Shown in pieces: positions 19,256-28,532 of a stretch of DNA of 64,000 nt. Source of the DNA: Yersinia proxima (GTDB lineage: Bacteria; Pseudomonadota; Gammaproteobacteria; Enterobacterales; Enterobacteriaceae); the NCBI RefSeq assembly GCF_902170785.1, contig NZ_CABHYG010000004.1, positions 434,001 through 498,000 of the forward strand, given 5' to 3'. The notes beneath the pieces are model-generated. The model made no database searches and had not been told where the DNA came from. It saw only the letters and a program-made list of their open reading frames with translations. The position numbers were made by a program, and so were the translations under genes. Every line of letters starts with the position of its first letter. Within the stretch, counting starts at the first letter, position 1.

Positions 19256-19381
19256 TATACCCAAAGTCATTGGAGTTGCAGGTAGGCAGCAAGCGAACTC
19301 ATCCCGATGAGCTTACTCAAGTAAGTGACTCGGGTGAGTGAACGTAGCGAACACCCCTGCAACTTCAAGAACGAAGGGTAT
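19256..19381. repeat. ERIC-type palindromic repeat, copy 2, overlapping the pdxB 3' end
   Basis: About 126 bp from TATACCC to GGGTAT with outer arms TTGGAGTTGCAGGTAGG / CACCCCTGCAACTTCAAG and a central palindrome GAGCTTACTCAAGTAAGTGACTC (given here by its halves GAGCTTACTC and AAGTAAGTGACTC). The pdxB stop codon and last four codons lie inside it. Confidence 0.88.
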
Positions 19382-20498
19382 TGGTGCTAAACCCGAGCTT
19401 TTGCAACAACTCAGCGCTGGCAGCATCATCACACTGCACACAAAGTGATGACCATTCGCGCCGCTCTTGATAGTGCTTACGCAGGCGGTCAAACTCGCCC
19501 GGCTGACCAGCAACACGCCGTAACGGCGCATCATCGCGGCGCACATCATACACCAAGTGCATCAATCGTTTTAATTTGCCTTCGTCTAACTCACCATTTA
19601 ACCGTAACTGGCTGAATTCGGGCTGTGGCAATAAGCTGGCAAGCTCGACGGATTGTGGCTGGCCCAAATATTGACTGAATGCTTCAAACACTTGAGTTGT
19701 ACCGCGCGCTTTACCCTCCAATGTGTATCCGGCGATATGGGGTGTCCCGATATCAACGCGGGCCAATAGCGGCAAAGATAACTCTGGCTCTGGTTCCCAC
19801 ACATCCAACACCACGCTGAGCTTTTTGCCCTTTTCCAGCGCGCGGAGCAATGCGGCATTATCAACCACCGCACCGCGACAGGCATTAATCAGAATGCGAC
19901 CATCAGGTAAAGCCGCCAGCAGTTCATCATCTGCCATGTGCAGACTTTGGTAAGGGCCGGTTTTATTCAGCGGTGTATGGAAGGTGAGAACATCGGCCTC
20001 ACATACCAGTTTTTCCAGCGGCCAGAATGTTTCGTTATCACCGCGATCCGCGCGTGGTGGGTCACACAGAAGAGTCCGCACCCCGAGAGCTTGCAGACGA
20101 GCATTCAGCCGTGATCCCACATTCCCCACACCAATGATACCAACTGTTTTATCACGTAGTTGGAAGCCATCGCGTTCGGCCATCATCATCAACGCAGAAA
20201 AAACATATTCCACCACGGCAATGGCATTACAACCGGGGGCGGCAGAGAAGCCGATGCCCTGCTGTTGCAGCCAGTTATCATCGACATGGTCAGTGCCCGC
20301 GGTCGCTGTGCCGACAAAACGAATTGACGTACCTTGCAACAAAGCCTCATTCACTTTGGTGACCGAACGCACCATCAGTGCATCCGCACCAGCCAGCGCA
20401 TCAAGGGGGATTGGCCGCCCCGGCACTGCCTGCACATCACCTAACCGCTGAAATAGCGCATCGGCGTATGGCATATTCTCATCAACCAGAATTTTCAC
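19365..20498 (-). CDS. pdxB: Erythronate-4-phosphate dehydrogenase PdxB
   Basis: 377 residues (E. coli 378). NAD-binding motif [13 protein letters not shown], catalytic blocks [17 protein letters not shown], and [23 protein letters not shown], followed by the PdxB dimerisation domain. Second step of DXP-dependent pyridoxal phosphate synthesis. The last residues (TLRS) are encoded by the end of an ERIC repeat, so the native C-terminus has been rewritten. Confidence 0.96.
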   Translation of the reverse strand: MKILVDENMPYADALFQRLGDVQAVPGRPIPLDALAGADALMVRSVTKVNEALLQGTSIRFVGTATAGTDHVDDNWLQQQGIGFSAAPGCNAIAVVEYVFSALMMMAERDGFQLRDKTVGIIGVGNVGSRLNARLQALGVRTLLCDPPRADRGDNETFWPLEKLVCEADVLTFHTPLNKTGPYQSLHMADDELLAALPDGRILINACRGAVVDNAALLRALEKGKKLSVVLDVWEPEPELSLPLLARVDIGTPHIAGYTLEGKARGTTQVFEAFSQYLGQPQSVELASLLPQPEFSQLRLNGELDEGKLKRLMHLVYDVRRDDAPLRRVAGQPGEFDRLRKHYQERREWSSLCVQCDDAASAELLQKLGFSTNTLRS

Positions 20499-20548
20499 TT
20501 TGTTCTCCGGCAGCTTGCTGCCCTACAGATGAAAAACAGGGCGCTTAG

Positions 20549-20673
20549 TATATCCCCAAAATCGTTGGAGTTGCAGGTAAGTGGCAAGCGAATACCCCCG
20601 ATGAGCTGACTCAAGTCAGTGATTCGGGTACGTAAACATAGCCACCCCCCTGCGACATCAAGGAGGAAGGGGG
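20549..20673. repeat. ERIC-type palindromic repeat, copy 3, overlapping the AraC-type gene 3' end
   Basis: About 125 bp, more diverged than copy 2 but with the same ends (TATATCCCC ... GGAAGGGGG) and central palindrome (GAGCTGACTC / AAGTCAGTGATTC). The stop codon and last residues of the adjacent AraC-family gene fall inside it. Confidence 0.82.
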
Positions 20674-21500
20674 TTGGTGCGGCGAAAACGCTCTGGTGTC
20701 GTGCCCGAAATTTGCTGGAACATGGTAATAAAAGCTGACGCTGAACTATAGCCCACATCAAGTGCCACACTTTGCACCGTTCTCCCTTGCTCGAGCAGCG
20801 AAATTGCATGTAAAAAACGCAAACGTTGCCGCCATTCACTAAACGCCATGCCTAACTCTTGCTGGCAACGGCGTGATAACGTTCGTTCAGTGGTATAGAC
20901 CCGTTTGGCCCAAACTGCCAGCGAGGTATTGTCTGATGGACAGCGTTCCAGCGCCGCCAAAATGGGCGACAGCAATTTATCTTGTGAGGTCGGTAAATAG
21001 GTGCACTGCACCGGTGAGACTCTGAGCTGATCAATTAGCACCAGGCTTAAGCGCAAATCTTGTTCGCTTTGCGGCATTAATAAACCGCGGGCGAAGCAAT
21101 CCTCCACGATGGCATTAAAAATCGGGCTGACATTAATCAGACAAGCTGAGGTGGGTAACTCTTTGCAATGTTCTAACGCGATATCGATAGCGCGAAAATG
21201 CATTGATTTACGGTTATAACTGGAATGCTCGACTCCGGCGGGGATCCAGACACTGAATTCAGGCGGAGCCAGAAAGCGCTGCCCACCAATGCTCATGGCC
21301 AGTACACCCGATTTAACACAGATCAATTGCCCATAGGAATGGGTATGGGGCAGAAATTCAGTATTGGCATTGTATATCTCGCAGCGGAAAGAGAGATTCT
21401 GCGGCGCGGTGGCAGCAACCATCGGAAGATTAGGTTTTATCATCGTCATATCAATACCCTGCGGCCTACAGCTCTGCCCGTTTAAAATTGTCTTAATCAC
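20658..21500 (-). CDS. AraC-family transcriptional regulator with N-terminal cupin domain
   Basis: 280 residues; the true start may be one of the ATGs at 21449 or 21443 (MTMIKPN / MIKPN). An N-terminal cupin sensor (LPHTHSYGQLICVKSGVLAMS, IPAGVEHSS) is followed by the AraC DNA-binding domain with two helix-turn-helix motifs (LAVWAKRVYTTERTLSRRCQQ; VQSVALDVGYSSASAFITMF). Resembles NimR/YeaM-type regulators that control a divergent efflux pump. Divergent here from an EamA transporter, its likely target. Its C-terminus (NPLPP) is encoded in an ERIC element. Confidence 0.85.
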   Translation of the reverse strand: MIKTILNGQSCRPQGIDMTMIKPNLPMVAATAPQNLSFRCEIYNANTEFLPHTHSYGQLICVKSGVLAMSIGGQRFLAPPEFSVWIPAGVEHSSYNRKSMHFRAIDIALEHCKELPTSACLINVSPIFNAIVEDCFARGLLMPQSEQDLRLSLVLIDQLRVSPVQCTYLPTSQDKLLSPILAALERCPSDNTSLAVWAKRVYTTERTLSRRCQQELGMAFSEWRQRLRFLHAISLLEQGRTVQSVALDVGYSSASAFITMFQQISGTTPERFRRTNPLPP

Positions 21501-21572
21501 AGCAACGATTGTCTGATTATCAGTATATAGAATAAATCAGACAGCGTTACACTGCACCGCATTAGTATCTCA

Positions 21573-22472
21573 ATGAGAATTATGTTCATGAATGTGTTAT
21601 TCCCCTTATTCGCGGTGATTATCTGGTCAATTAATGCCGTGGTCAGCAAGGTCTCCGCCACCGCTATTGATCCGGCGGCAATCTCCTTCTATCGCTGGGT
21701 ACTGGCATTACTGACCCTAACGCCATTTTTGCTAATGGGCGTTATCCGCAACTGGCAGGCAATCCGCGTTTATTGGTGGAAACTGATGATTCTGGGGTTA
21801 TTGGGGATGGTGTTGTACCAAAGCCTGGCTTATTACGCTGCCCACAGTGTCAGCGCCCTGTTTATGGGAATACTCAGTTCGTTAATTCCATTATTAACCG
21901 TGCTTATTAGCATTGTGGTGCTGCGTGTGGCACCTACCGTCGGGATTGCGCTGGGCAGTGTATTGTCATTAGGGGGATTGGTGTGGTTGGTCAGCGCGGG
22001 TAACCCGGCGCAATTGCTGCAACATGGCATCGGTAAAGGTGAATTGATGATGTTCGGTGCCTCGGCATCCTATGCTCTCTACGGGGTGTTAACCAAGCGC
22101 TGGGCAATTCAATTACCTAACTGGCAATCCCTGTATATGCAAATTGTCTTTGGTGTGGTGCTGTTATTACCGAACTTCCTGTTGGCAGCAGATGTTCAAT
22201 TAACGGCACAGAATATCCCGCTGGTATTATTTGCCGGCATTCCCGCTTCTATTATTGCGCCTTATTTATGGATTCACGGCGTCATGCGACTGGGAGCAAA
22301 CACCGCGTCGATATTTATGAACCTGACGCCAGTGTTTACCGCCATTATTGCCGTAGCTTTCCTGCATGAACAGTTGCACAGCTACCATCTGATTGGTGGC
22401 GGAATTACGCTCGCGGGGGTGATATTAGCTCAACGTCTGCGCATACCACTACGTCGAAAAACTGCGCAATAA
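21573..22472 (+). CDS. EamA-family drug/metabolite transporter 1
   Basis: 299 residues, ten predicted membrane spans in two EamA repeats (starting about residues 8 and 150). N-terminal FAVIIWSINAVVSK and second-repeat GELMMFGASASYALYGVLTKRW are typical. The start could be Met1, Met4 or Met6. Inner-membrane exporter of a metabolite or drug; substrate unknown. Divergent from the AraC-type gene and convergent with a second EamA gene; the two share a hairpin. Confidence 0.87.
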   Translation: MRIMFMNVLFPLFAVIIWSINAVVSKVSATAIDPAAISFYRWVLALLTLTPFLLMGVIRNWQAIRVYWWKLMILGLLGMVLYQSLAYYAAHSVSALFMGILSSLIPLLTVLISIVVLRVAPTVGIALGSVLSLGGLVWLVSAGNPAQLLQHGIGKGELMMFGASASYALYGVLTKRWAIQLPNWQSLYMQIVFGVVLLLPNFLLAADVQLTAQNIPLVLFAGIPASIIAPYLWIHGVMRLGANTASIFMNLTPVFTAIIAVAFLHEQLHSYHLIGGGITLAGVILAQRLRIPLRRKTAQ

Positions 22473-22477
22473 ATGCT

Positions 22478-22525
22478 CTCAGGGTGAGATAACACTATTT
22501 CCCGGTGTTGCTATCTCACCCTGAG
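22478..22525. terminator. Bidirectional hairpin between the two EamA transporter genes
   Basis: A perfect 14-bp inverted repeat CTCAGGGTGAGATA (22478-22491) / TATCTCACCCTGAG (22512-22525), with an additional ACAC/GTGT pairing inside. The minus-strand transporter stop codon (22479-22481) lies within the left arm. Confidence 0.75.
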
Positions 22526-23522
22526 TATTATCTTTTCTATGCAGCATTAATACGCCCAGTAAAACCAATGCACTGCCCAGTAATTGCGAAGCTGATAAGA
22601 TTTCATCCAATAGAAAATAAGCAATTACAGCGGTGAACACCAATTCCAGGGTGAGTATTAAGCTGGCGACTGCCAGCGGAAGCGTTTTCAAACTCAGATT
22701 AAACAGACCAAAGCCCAGTAATGTCGGGCCAGCGGCCAGGATCAGCAATAGCCACCAGCCAGACCATTGAACACCTTCTGTCCCGATGGATAAAAAGAAC
22801 AGATTTCCCACCATCTGTTGTAACCCCTGTATCGGGAACCACAACAACAGTTGATTAAATATCAACTGATACACAGCGGAGAATCCAAACACATATAAAA
22901 TGGTATTCCACACGGGATAACGGTGATCCGTGGCAATTCGCCCGGCCAGAGTATAAAAGCTGTAACCAATTCCCGACGCCAGTCCAATGAATAAACCCAC
23001 AAAATTAAAATCTGCTGCCGTGATATTCACCCCATCGCTGACCAGAAAACAGCCCACCATGCTAATAACGATAACGAAAAACTCACGCCAGCCCATATAT
23101 TCGTTATAAAAAATCCAGCCCAGAAAAACGGTAAACCCCACCGAGCAATATACCAAAATGGTGGATATCGATGCGCCGTTTAACGCCACAGATTCTGTCC
23201 ATAAACCATTAAATACCGCCAGTAACAGACCATAAGCCAAATAGAATTTGACCTGATCGCGACGTAATTTGGCCCACTCAGGCTTGACCACTAATAAAAT
23301 AGGTAACAGAACGGCTGCGACCAACCCTGCCCGCCAGAAAGCTAAGACTGAAGTCGGCAAATGATAATGCGCAGTGAGAATGCGGATAATAATCCCAGTA
23401 AAACCCAATAACATAGCACTGATAAGCGCCAGTACATACCCTTGCCGCTTACCGGTCAAAAAACCGCCTCCCACCATCGGAGCACGAATTATTGATGGGG
23501 GTAATCCTGCCGGTATTGCCAT
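22479..23522 (-). CDS. EamA-family drug/metabolite transporter 2
   Basis: 347 residues, ten membrane spans (first at GYVLALISAMLLGFTGIIIRIL), two EamA repeats, with an extra N-terminal 25 residues that may be non-native if a later start is used (the next Met is Met11). Substrate unknown. Divergent from a MocR-type regulator, which probably controls it. It is not a recent duplicate of the neighbouring EamA gene; the sequences differ throughout. Confidence 0.85.
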   Translation of the reverse strand: MAIPAGLPPSIIRAPMVGGGFLTGKRQGYVLALISAMLLGFTGIIIRILTAHYHLPTSVLAFWRAGLVAAVLLPILLVVKPEWAKLRRDQVKFYLAYGLLLAVFNGLWTESVALNGASISTILVYCSVGFTVFLGWIFYNEYMGWREFFVIVISMVGCFLVSDGVNITAADFNFVGLFIGLASGIGYSFYTLAGRIATDHRYPVWNTILYVFGFSAVYQLIFNQLLLWFPIQGLQQMVGNLFFLSIGTEGVQWSGWWLLLILAAGPTLLGFGLFNLSLKTLPLAVASLILTLELVFTAVIAYFLLDEILSASQLLGSALVLLGVLMLHRKDNTQGEIATPGNSVISP

Positions 23523-23703
23523 AACAGCCTCATTAGATTGACGACATTGCTTGATTTAAGGCAATTTTACTCCGTCATTTTTGTGCCACCAGAGCCACTT
23601 CTCTCCTGATTGATGCAGGCCACTTTTTCTTGTTTGAAGGCTTGCTGGCATTGGGTATAGTAAAAGTATTATTTCTAGCCTGAGCCACTTTCGGCGTTAT
23701 CAC

Positions 23704-25170
23704 ATGCATATTCCTTTAGATCGCCAACAAGACATTCCGCTGTATCTGCAAATTGAAGAAGCACTACGGCGGGCTATTCTCAGTGGCGTCTTTGCTGATG
23801 GGGATAAATTGCCGTCAACCCGTACTTTAGCTGCAGAATTGTCCGTCAGCCGCCTAACGGTGGATAACGCCTACGCCGAGTTGGCAGCTAAAGGTTTTTT
23901 GCAACAACGACGCGGCAGCGGTGCCTATGTTCGCCATCTCCCGCCACCGCCAAGTCAGCCACAGCCGCTATTACCAGGGGAATTTCCACTCGATCGTTTT
24001 ACCACCGTGACTTCACGGCTGGACGGTTATGCTGATATTCCCCTCCCCCCAGACACTATCAATTTCGCCGCAGGTATTGGTAGCCCAAAGATTTTTCCAC
24101 TGGATGAATTCCGCCAGATTTTGCAATCGATATTGCGGCGACATGCTGAGGAGGCATTCAGTTACGGCGATTACTGCGGTTATTACCCGCTGCGCGATAC
24201 CCTGAGCCGTATTCTTTCTGCGCAGGGTATCGCGACACGCCCAGAGCAATTGCTAATAACCAATGGTTCGCAACACGCCATCAGTTTGGTGAGCCAATCA
24301 TTATTGGCCCCAGGTGATACCGTGTTGGTAGAAGAACCTACTTATGCCGAAGCAATTGCCCTGTTTCGCCTACATAAAGTGAATGTTGTTGCGCTACCCA
24401 GTGATCAGCAGGGCATGCAATTAGATACGCTGCCTGCGCTATTGGTTAAGCATCAACCCAAACTTATTTATTGCATCCCTAATTTTAATAACCCGACGGG
24501 CCGCTGTCTCAGTGAAAGCCGCCGCTATCAGCTATTACACCTCGCACGAGCCGCCGGAGTGCCGATTCTTGAAGATGATTACGTCGGAGATTTGCGCTAC
24601 AGCGGCAAAAAACTGCCTTCATTGCGTTCACTGGCGGCACCGGGCGAGGTTATTTATGTCAGCACCTTTTCCAAAATGTTGCTGCCCAGCATGCGTATTG
24701 GTTATTTGGTTGCCGACCAACCCCACTACACGCAGTTGGCGCGTTTAAAACATGTTGATAGTTTTACCAGTTCGAACCTGATTCAGCGGGCGCTGGATGC
24801 CTTCGTTACCGTCGGGCGATATGACAAACAGCTACGACGGGCATGCCGTTTATATCGCCAGCATCGTGATGTGATGGTCGAGGCTCTCACCCAGACATTG
24901 CCGCCGGATTGTCAGTTTGAAATACCTGATGGTGGGTTATTTATCTGGCTGCAACTACCACAGAATGCACCGATTTCGCGTTTGATGCCGCTGGCGTGGC
25001 AAGCGGGCGTGACTTTCGCCAAAGGAGGCGGTTTTCACACCCAGGAAGCTGACGGGGAGTTTACCCTGCGCTTGAATTTTGCCGCCAACTCCCCGGAATT
25101 GATAACTCAAGGAATAAACCGACTAAGTGCCGCTATCAGGGAGTGCGGGGCAGAAAAAAGCCCAGCCTAA
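23704..25170 (+). CDS. MocR-type (GntR-HTH plus aminotransferase) transcriptional regulator
   Basis: 488 residues. Residues 1-80 are a GntR-type winged helix (LYLQIEEALRRAILSGVFADGDKLPSTRTLAAELSVSR, shown by its core GDKLPSTRTLAAELSVSR). After a Pro-rich linker comes a fold-type-I aminotransferase domain; Lys324 in STFSK is the expected PLP lysine, and IPNFNNPTG and EDDYVGDLRY bind the cofactor. MocR proteins sense PLP or amino acid adducts and regulate adjacent divergent genes, here EamA transporter 2. The stop codon lies within a terminator hairpin shared with scsD. Confidence 0.9.
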   Translation: MHIPLDRQQDIPLYLQIEEALRRAILSGVFADGDKLPSTRTLAAELSVSRLTVDNAYAELAAKGFLQQRRGSGAYVRHLPPPPSQPQPLLPGEFPLDRFTTVTSRLDGYADIPLPPDTINFAAGIGSPKIFPLDEFRQILQSILRRHAEEAFSYGDYCGYYPLRDTLSRILSAQGIATRPEQLLITNGSQHAISLVSQSLLAPGDTVLVEEPTYAEAIALFRLHKVNVVALPSDQQGMQLDTLPALLVKHQPKLIYCIPNFNNPTGRCLSESRRYQLLHLARAAGVPILEDDYVGDLRYSGKKLPSLRSLAAPGEVIYVSTFSKMLLPSMRIGYLVADQPHYTQLARLKHVDSFTSSNLIQRALDAFVTVGRYDKQLRRACRLYRQHRDVMVEALTQTLPPDCQFEIPDGGLFIWLQLPQNAPISRLMPLAWQAGVTFAKGGGFHTQEADGEFTLRLNFAANSPELITQGINRLSAAIRECGAEKSPA

Positions 25171-25182
25171 TGGCACTGGGCT
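25153..25182 (-). terminator. Terminator of the scs operon
   Basis: On the minus strand AGCCCAG-(10 nt)-CTGGGCT is followed by TTTTTT. It lies 20 bp past the scsD stop and overlaps the last codons of the convergent MocR gene. Confidence 0.85.
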
Positions 25183-25202
25183 ATCTATGAGAAAATATTA
25201 CG

Positions 25203-25703
25203 TTAGAAGGACGCCAGCCACAGGCGCAGTTTCATCCCCCAATAACTGCTCCAGCCGCTGGTGTGTTGTACCATTTTTCCTTGATAGAGAATAACCACGG
25301 TCGGCGTGACATTAATTTGCCACTGGGCGGATAACTCGCCTTGCGGATCATTGATCACTGGCAGTTGGTAGCCTTTTTTGCGTAACCAGGTCTCAACCTG
25401 AGCTGAGTCTCCAGAGCGCAGCGCCACGGTCAGAACATTTTCACCCTCTTGCACCAACTGATTGACACTGGGAGTGGTGAATTTACACACGCCACACCAT
25501 GTCGCCCAGAAATAGATAAGCAGCGGTTTTTCCTGACTCATTTCAGATAAAGAAACCGTCTTTCCCGCCAGCGTTTGCCAGGGCGTACCTGGCCAATTCG
25601 CGGGCGCTTGCGGGCTACGCAGCCAATCCATTGCCAGTGAAACTGCCACCACCAGCAGCAATAAAACTATCAGTTCTTTGCCCCAGCGCTTCAAGCGATT
25701 CAT
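25203..25703 (-). CDS. scsD: Thioredoxin-like membrane-anchored protein ScsD
   Basis: 166 residues (Salmonella ScsD 168). One N-terminal membrane anchor (IVLLLLVVAVSLAMDWL) and a periplasmic TlpA/thioredoxin domain with the active site WATWCGVCKF and cis-proline NVTPTVVILY. Part of the copper-inducible scsABCD system; proposed to be reduced by ScsB or to act on periplasmic thiols. Its start overlaps the scsC stop by four bases. Confidence 0.88.
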   Translation of the reverse strand: MNRLKRWGKELIVLLLLVVAVSLAMDWLRSPQAPANWPGTPWQTLAGKTVSLSEMSQEKPLLIYFWATWCGVCKFTTPSVNQLVQEGENVLTVALRSGDSAQVETWLRKKGYQLPVINDPQGELSAQWQINVTPTVVILYQGKMVQHTSGWSSYWGMKLRLWLASF

Positions 25704-26425
25704 TTACCCGCCTGTGCCAGTTGCTGCTTCACTATCTCTTCCAGTTCTTGATAAGAAATTGCACCCGGTACTAACTGGTCACCAATTAAGGTAGCGGGGG
25801 TGCCCTGAATACCCAGTTGGTCGGCCAACTTCAAATTGGAGCGCAGCACATTCAGGCTTTGCTCACTTAGCGCAGCCGGTGCCACCCCGGTTTTTTTCTG
25901 TGCCGCAGCAATACTGCTTGCATCGTGGAAGCCCTTTTTCGCCATCAAACGCTGATGAAAAGCCATCCATTGTTCCGGGTGCTGTTGCCACAGAGTCAAT
26001 GCCAGTCGCGCACTGGTCATCGAGCTTTCTCCTTTGAATGGCAATGGTTTTATCACCACCGCCACCTGCGGGTACTCTTTGACTAACTTTTCCAGCAATG
26101 GGTCAAATGTTTTACAGAATGGGCAATTGTAGTCGGTGAAAGAAACTAAAGTCAGTTGTGGTGTCGTCGCGCCAAAACGCGGGCTGCCGGGATCTTGATA
26201 CAGGGCTTGTTTATTCGCCGCGATAAACTGACTCAGTTGCTGCCCTTGTGCTTCATTGGCCTGCTGCTGCCAGGCATTGACCGCTTGCTCCAGAATATCT
26301 GGATTAGATATGAGCGTTTCACGGATCAGTTCTTTAATGCGAACTTCCTGTTCAGGAGTGAAGGGAGCCGCCGCCCATAGAGGGTTCGAAAACATAACAA
26401 ACAGTAATACAGTCAACATTCTCAT
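25700..26425 (-). CDS. scsC: DsbA/DsbG-like periplasmic thiol protein ScsC
   Basis: 241 residues. A signal peptide (MRMLTVLLFVMFSNPLWA) precedes a helical N-terminal segment (oligomerisation region in ScsC proteins) and a DsbA-type domain with active site FTDYNCPFCKTFD and cis-proline QGTPATLI. ScsC of Salmonella and Proteus binds copper and acts as disulfide reductase or isomerase, kept reduced by ScsB. Overlaps scsB by four bases and scsD by four, so all are translationally coupled. Confidence 0.9.
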   Translation of the reverse strand: MRMLTVLLFVMFSNPLWAAAPFTPEQEVRIKELIRETLISNPDILEQAVNAWQQQANEAQGQQLSQFIAANKQALYQDPGSPRFGATTPQLTLVSFTDYNCPFCKTFDPLLEKLVKEYPQVAVVIKPLPFKGESSMTSARLALTLWQQHPEQWMAFHQRLMAKKGFHDASSIAAAQKKTGVAPAALSEQSLNVLRSNLKLADQLGIQGTPATLIGDQLVPGAISYQELEEIVKQQLAQAGK

Positions 26426-28482
26426 TTTTCATTTCCTTTCGCATCGGCCAACACTTTCAGCAGAACATCACTGTCCAGCAGCGGAGAAAGTACCACTCCC
26501 TGCGGTTGCTGCGGCCCATAAATTTGATTGAACGGAATGGCTACACTGCCTCGTTCACGTAAAAATGCGGTGATATCCGCGGAAGGGCGCGTCCAGTATC
26601 CGCGTAACGCCACCACATCCGGTGCTTGCAAAGCCTGTTGCACATCATCACGCATCAGCACGTGTATCTTGTTAACTTTGCAAGTCACACACCAATCGGC
26701 GGTGACATCGACAAACACGCGTTTATGTTCGGCCAACGCCTTTTTAATGGCTGTTTCGGTTAATGGCTGCCACGGGATATTGTCATGCAGCGGTTTGCGC
26801 CATAAATCTGCGGTTAATGACCCCACCAGCAGTAATCCCCCAACAATCAGCACGGCGATTAAACTGACTATCGCGGCAATGCGAGCGCCGTAACGTCTGC
26901 CAATAGCCAGTAGTAATGCCAGCAAGACTATTCCGGCGATGATAATGGCAGTTTGCAGGCCGATATGACTGATCATCAAGCTAAGTAACCACAGACAGGA
27001 CGCCAGCATCAGTACGCCCATGGCGATCCGCAAGTGATTCATCCAACGGCCGGGGCGCGGTAGGCACAACGCGAGTTTCGGCCACGCGGCGACTGCCAAC
27101 CACGGCAAACTCATCCCCACCCCGAGCGCGGTAAAAATCCCCCACAGCGCGGGCATTGGAGCCGCCAGCGCGAAAGCCACGGCTGTACCGAGGAAGGGAG
27201 CGGAACACGGGGTTGCCAGCAAAGTCGCCAAAACGCCTTGCCCAAAGTGACCGACTATCCCCCGGGCGCCCGGTTTCTCAATGCGTGGGGCGGCAATACG
27301 CGTATTCAACGATGAAGAGAGCTGAATCTCGAACAGCCCGAACAGGTTGGCGGTAAAGAGTGCGGTAACCAAGACCATAAAACCGATAAACCACGGATTT
27401 TGGAATTGAATTCCCCAGCCAAGCGCATGATTGCCCAGTCGCAAAACCGTCATCAGCAAGGCCAGCAGCCAGAAGGAGGTGATTATCCCGGCAGACGAGG
27501 CCAGAAACTGCCAGCGCACCTGACGGCGAGTTTGATGCTCAGTTTGCAGAATGGAGCCTAGTTTCATCGACAATACCGGCAGCACACATGGCATCAGGTT
27601 AAGGATTAACCCACCGGTCAGTGCCATCAGAATCCACGACCAAAATGAGGAACTGGATTGCGGTAACGTCAGCGCTGGCCCGATAGTCACCGTCGCCTCT
27701 TGCGCCAGCCCACCATCAGCTATCACCAGAGTCAGCGACTTACCGCTCAGATTGCCTGTTCCCTCCCCCCATCCATCGGTAGCAGGCACCCGCACAGAGA
27801 GTTGATTACCCTGCACCGTGACGACCGGTTTCCCGAGATCAACATCTTCGAGGGTATCGAAGAACAGTTCTGGCTGCTGCCAACCTTCATTACGCTGAGC
27901 AAGAATTTGCACTTCACCCTGACTAAAACCCGCTTGAATTTGCTGAGTCAATGCATTGGCAATCGGCACTTGCCCCATCGCTTGGGCAAAATCGTGTTCA
28001 AATTGCTGCTGGTTTTCGCTACTGACTGCCGCAGACATATCCAGGCTAAAGGGGTAATCAGTCAAAATGCAGACATTACTGCATGTCGACAGGGTTAATG
28101 TTCCGCTGAGTGTTTTGGGGACTTTTCCGGAAATCACGATTGGCAAGACGGCCTGCTCATGATAGCCCTGAGTAGAAATCCCAGACACATCAAAACGTTG
28201 CGGTACTGACCAGTACCATTTTACGGTATCGAGAGGTGATGACCAGACAATAGCAGGAGCAATGCCCCCTTCCCCCGGCGAACGCCAATAGGTTTTCCAG
28301 CCTTTCTCCAACTGAACACTGAGTAATATACGGGTTTCATTGCCAGCAGAAGGCTCGGCACGAACCCGAACCTTGGCATGGTCATTTTGCGCACTGACCA
28401 GCCAGCCGCTATCTGCCGCCCAAAGAGTGGGCATCCATAGCAGCAACAGACAGAACAACGCTGTCTTGCTTAAATTGAACAT
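26422..28482 (-). CDS. scsB: DsbD-like transmembrane thiol reductase ScsB
   Basis: 686 residues. Signal peptide (to about residue 22), periplasmic alpha domain with paired cysteines (STCSNVCILTD), a membrane domain of about eight spans (LNLMPCVLPVLSMKLGS and LLATPCSAPFLGTAVAF carry the electron-shuttle cysteines), and a C-terminal thioredoxin-like domain (VDVTADWCVTCKVNKIHVL). It carries electrons from cytoplasmic thioredoxin to ScsC. Larger than DsbD (565) because of the alpha-domain type, as in Salmonella ScsB. Confidence 0.92.
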   Translation of the reverse strand: MFNLSKTALFCLLLLWMPTLWAADSGWLVSAQNDHAKVRVRAEPSAGNETRILLSVQLEKGWKTYWRSPGEGGIAPAIVWSSPLDTVKWYWSVPQRFDVSGISTQGYHEQAVLPIVISGKVPKTLSGTLTLSTCSNVCILTDYPFSLDMSAAVSSENQQQFEHDFAQAMGQVPIANALTQQIQAGFSQGEVQILAQRNEGWQQPELFFDTLEDVDLGKPVVTVQGNQLSVRVPATDGWGEGTGNLSGKSLTLVIADGGLAQEATVTIGPALTLPQSSSSFWSWILMALTGGLILNLMPCVLPVLSMKLGSILQTEHQTRRQVRWQFLASSAGIITSFWLLALLMTVLRLGNHALGWGIQFQNPWFIGFMVLVTALFTANLFGLFEIQLSSSLNTRIAAPRIEKPGARGIVGHFGQGVLATLLATPCSAPFLGTAVAFALAAPMPALWGIFTALGVGMSLPWLAVAAWPKLALCLPRPGRWMNHLRIAMGVLMLASCLWLLSLMISHIGLQTAIIIAGIVLLALLLAIGRRYGARIAAIVSLIAVLIVGGLLLVGSLTADLWRKPLHDNIPWQPLTETAIKKALAEHKRVFVDVTADWCVTCKVNKIHVLMRDDVQQALQAPDVVALRGYWTRPSADITAFLRERGSVAIPFNQIYGPQQPQGVVLSPLLDSDVLLKVLADAKGNEK

Positions 28483-28532
28483 TATCTTTCTCCAGAAATA
28501 GATTAATTACAACAACATAGAGAGTTGTTGTG

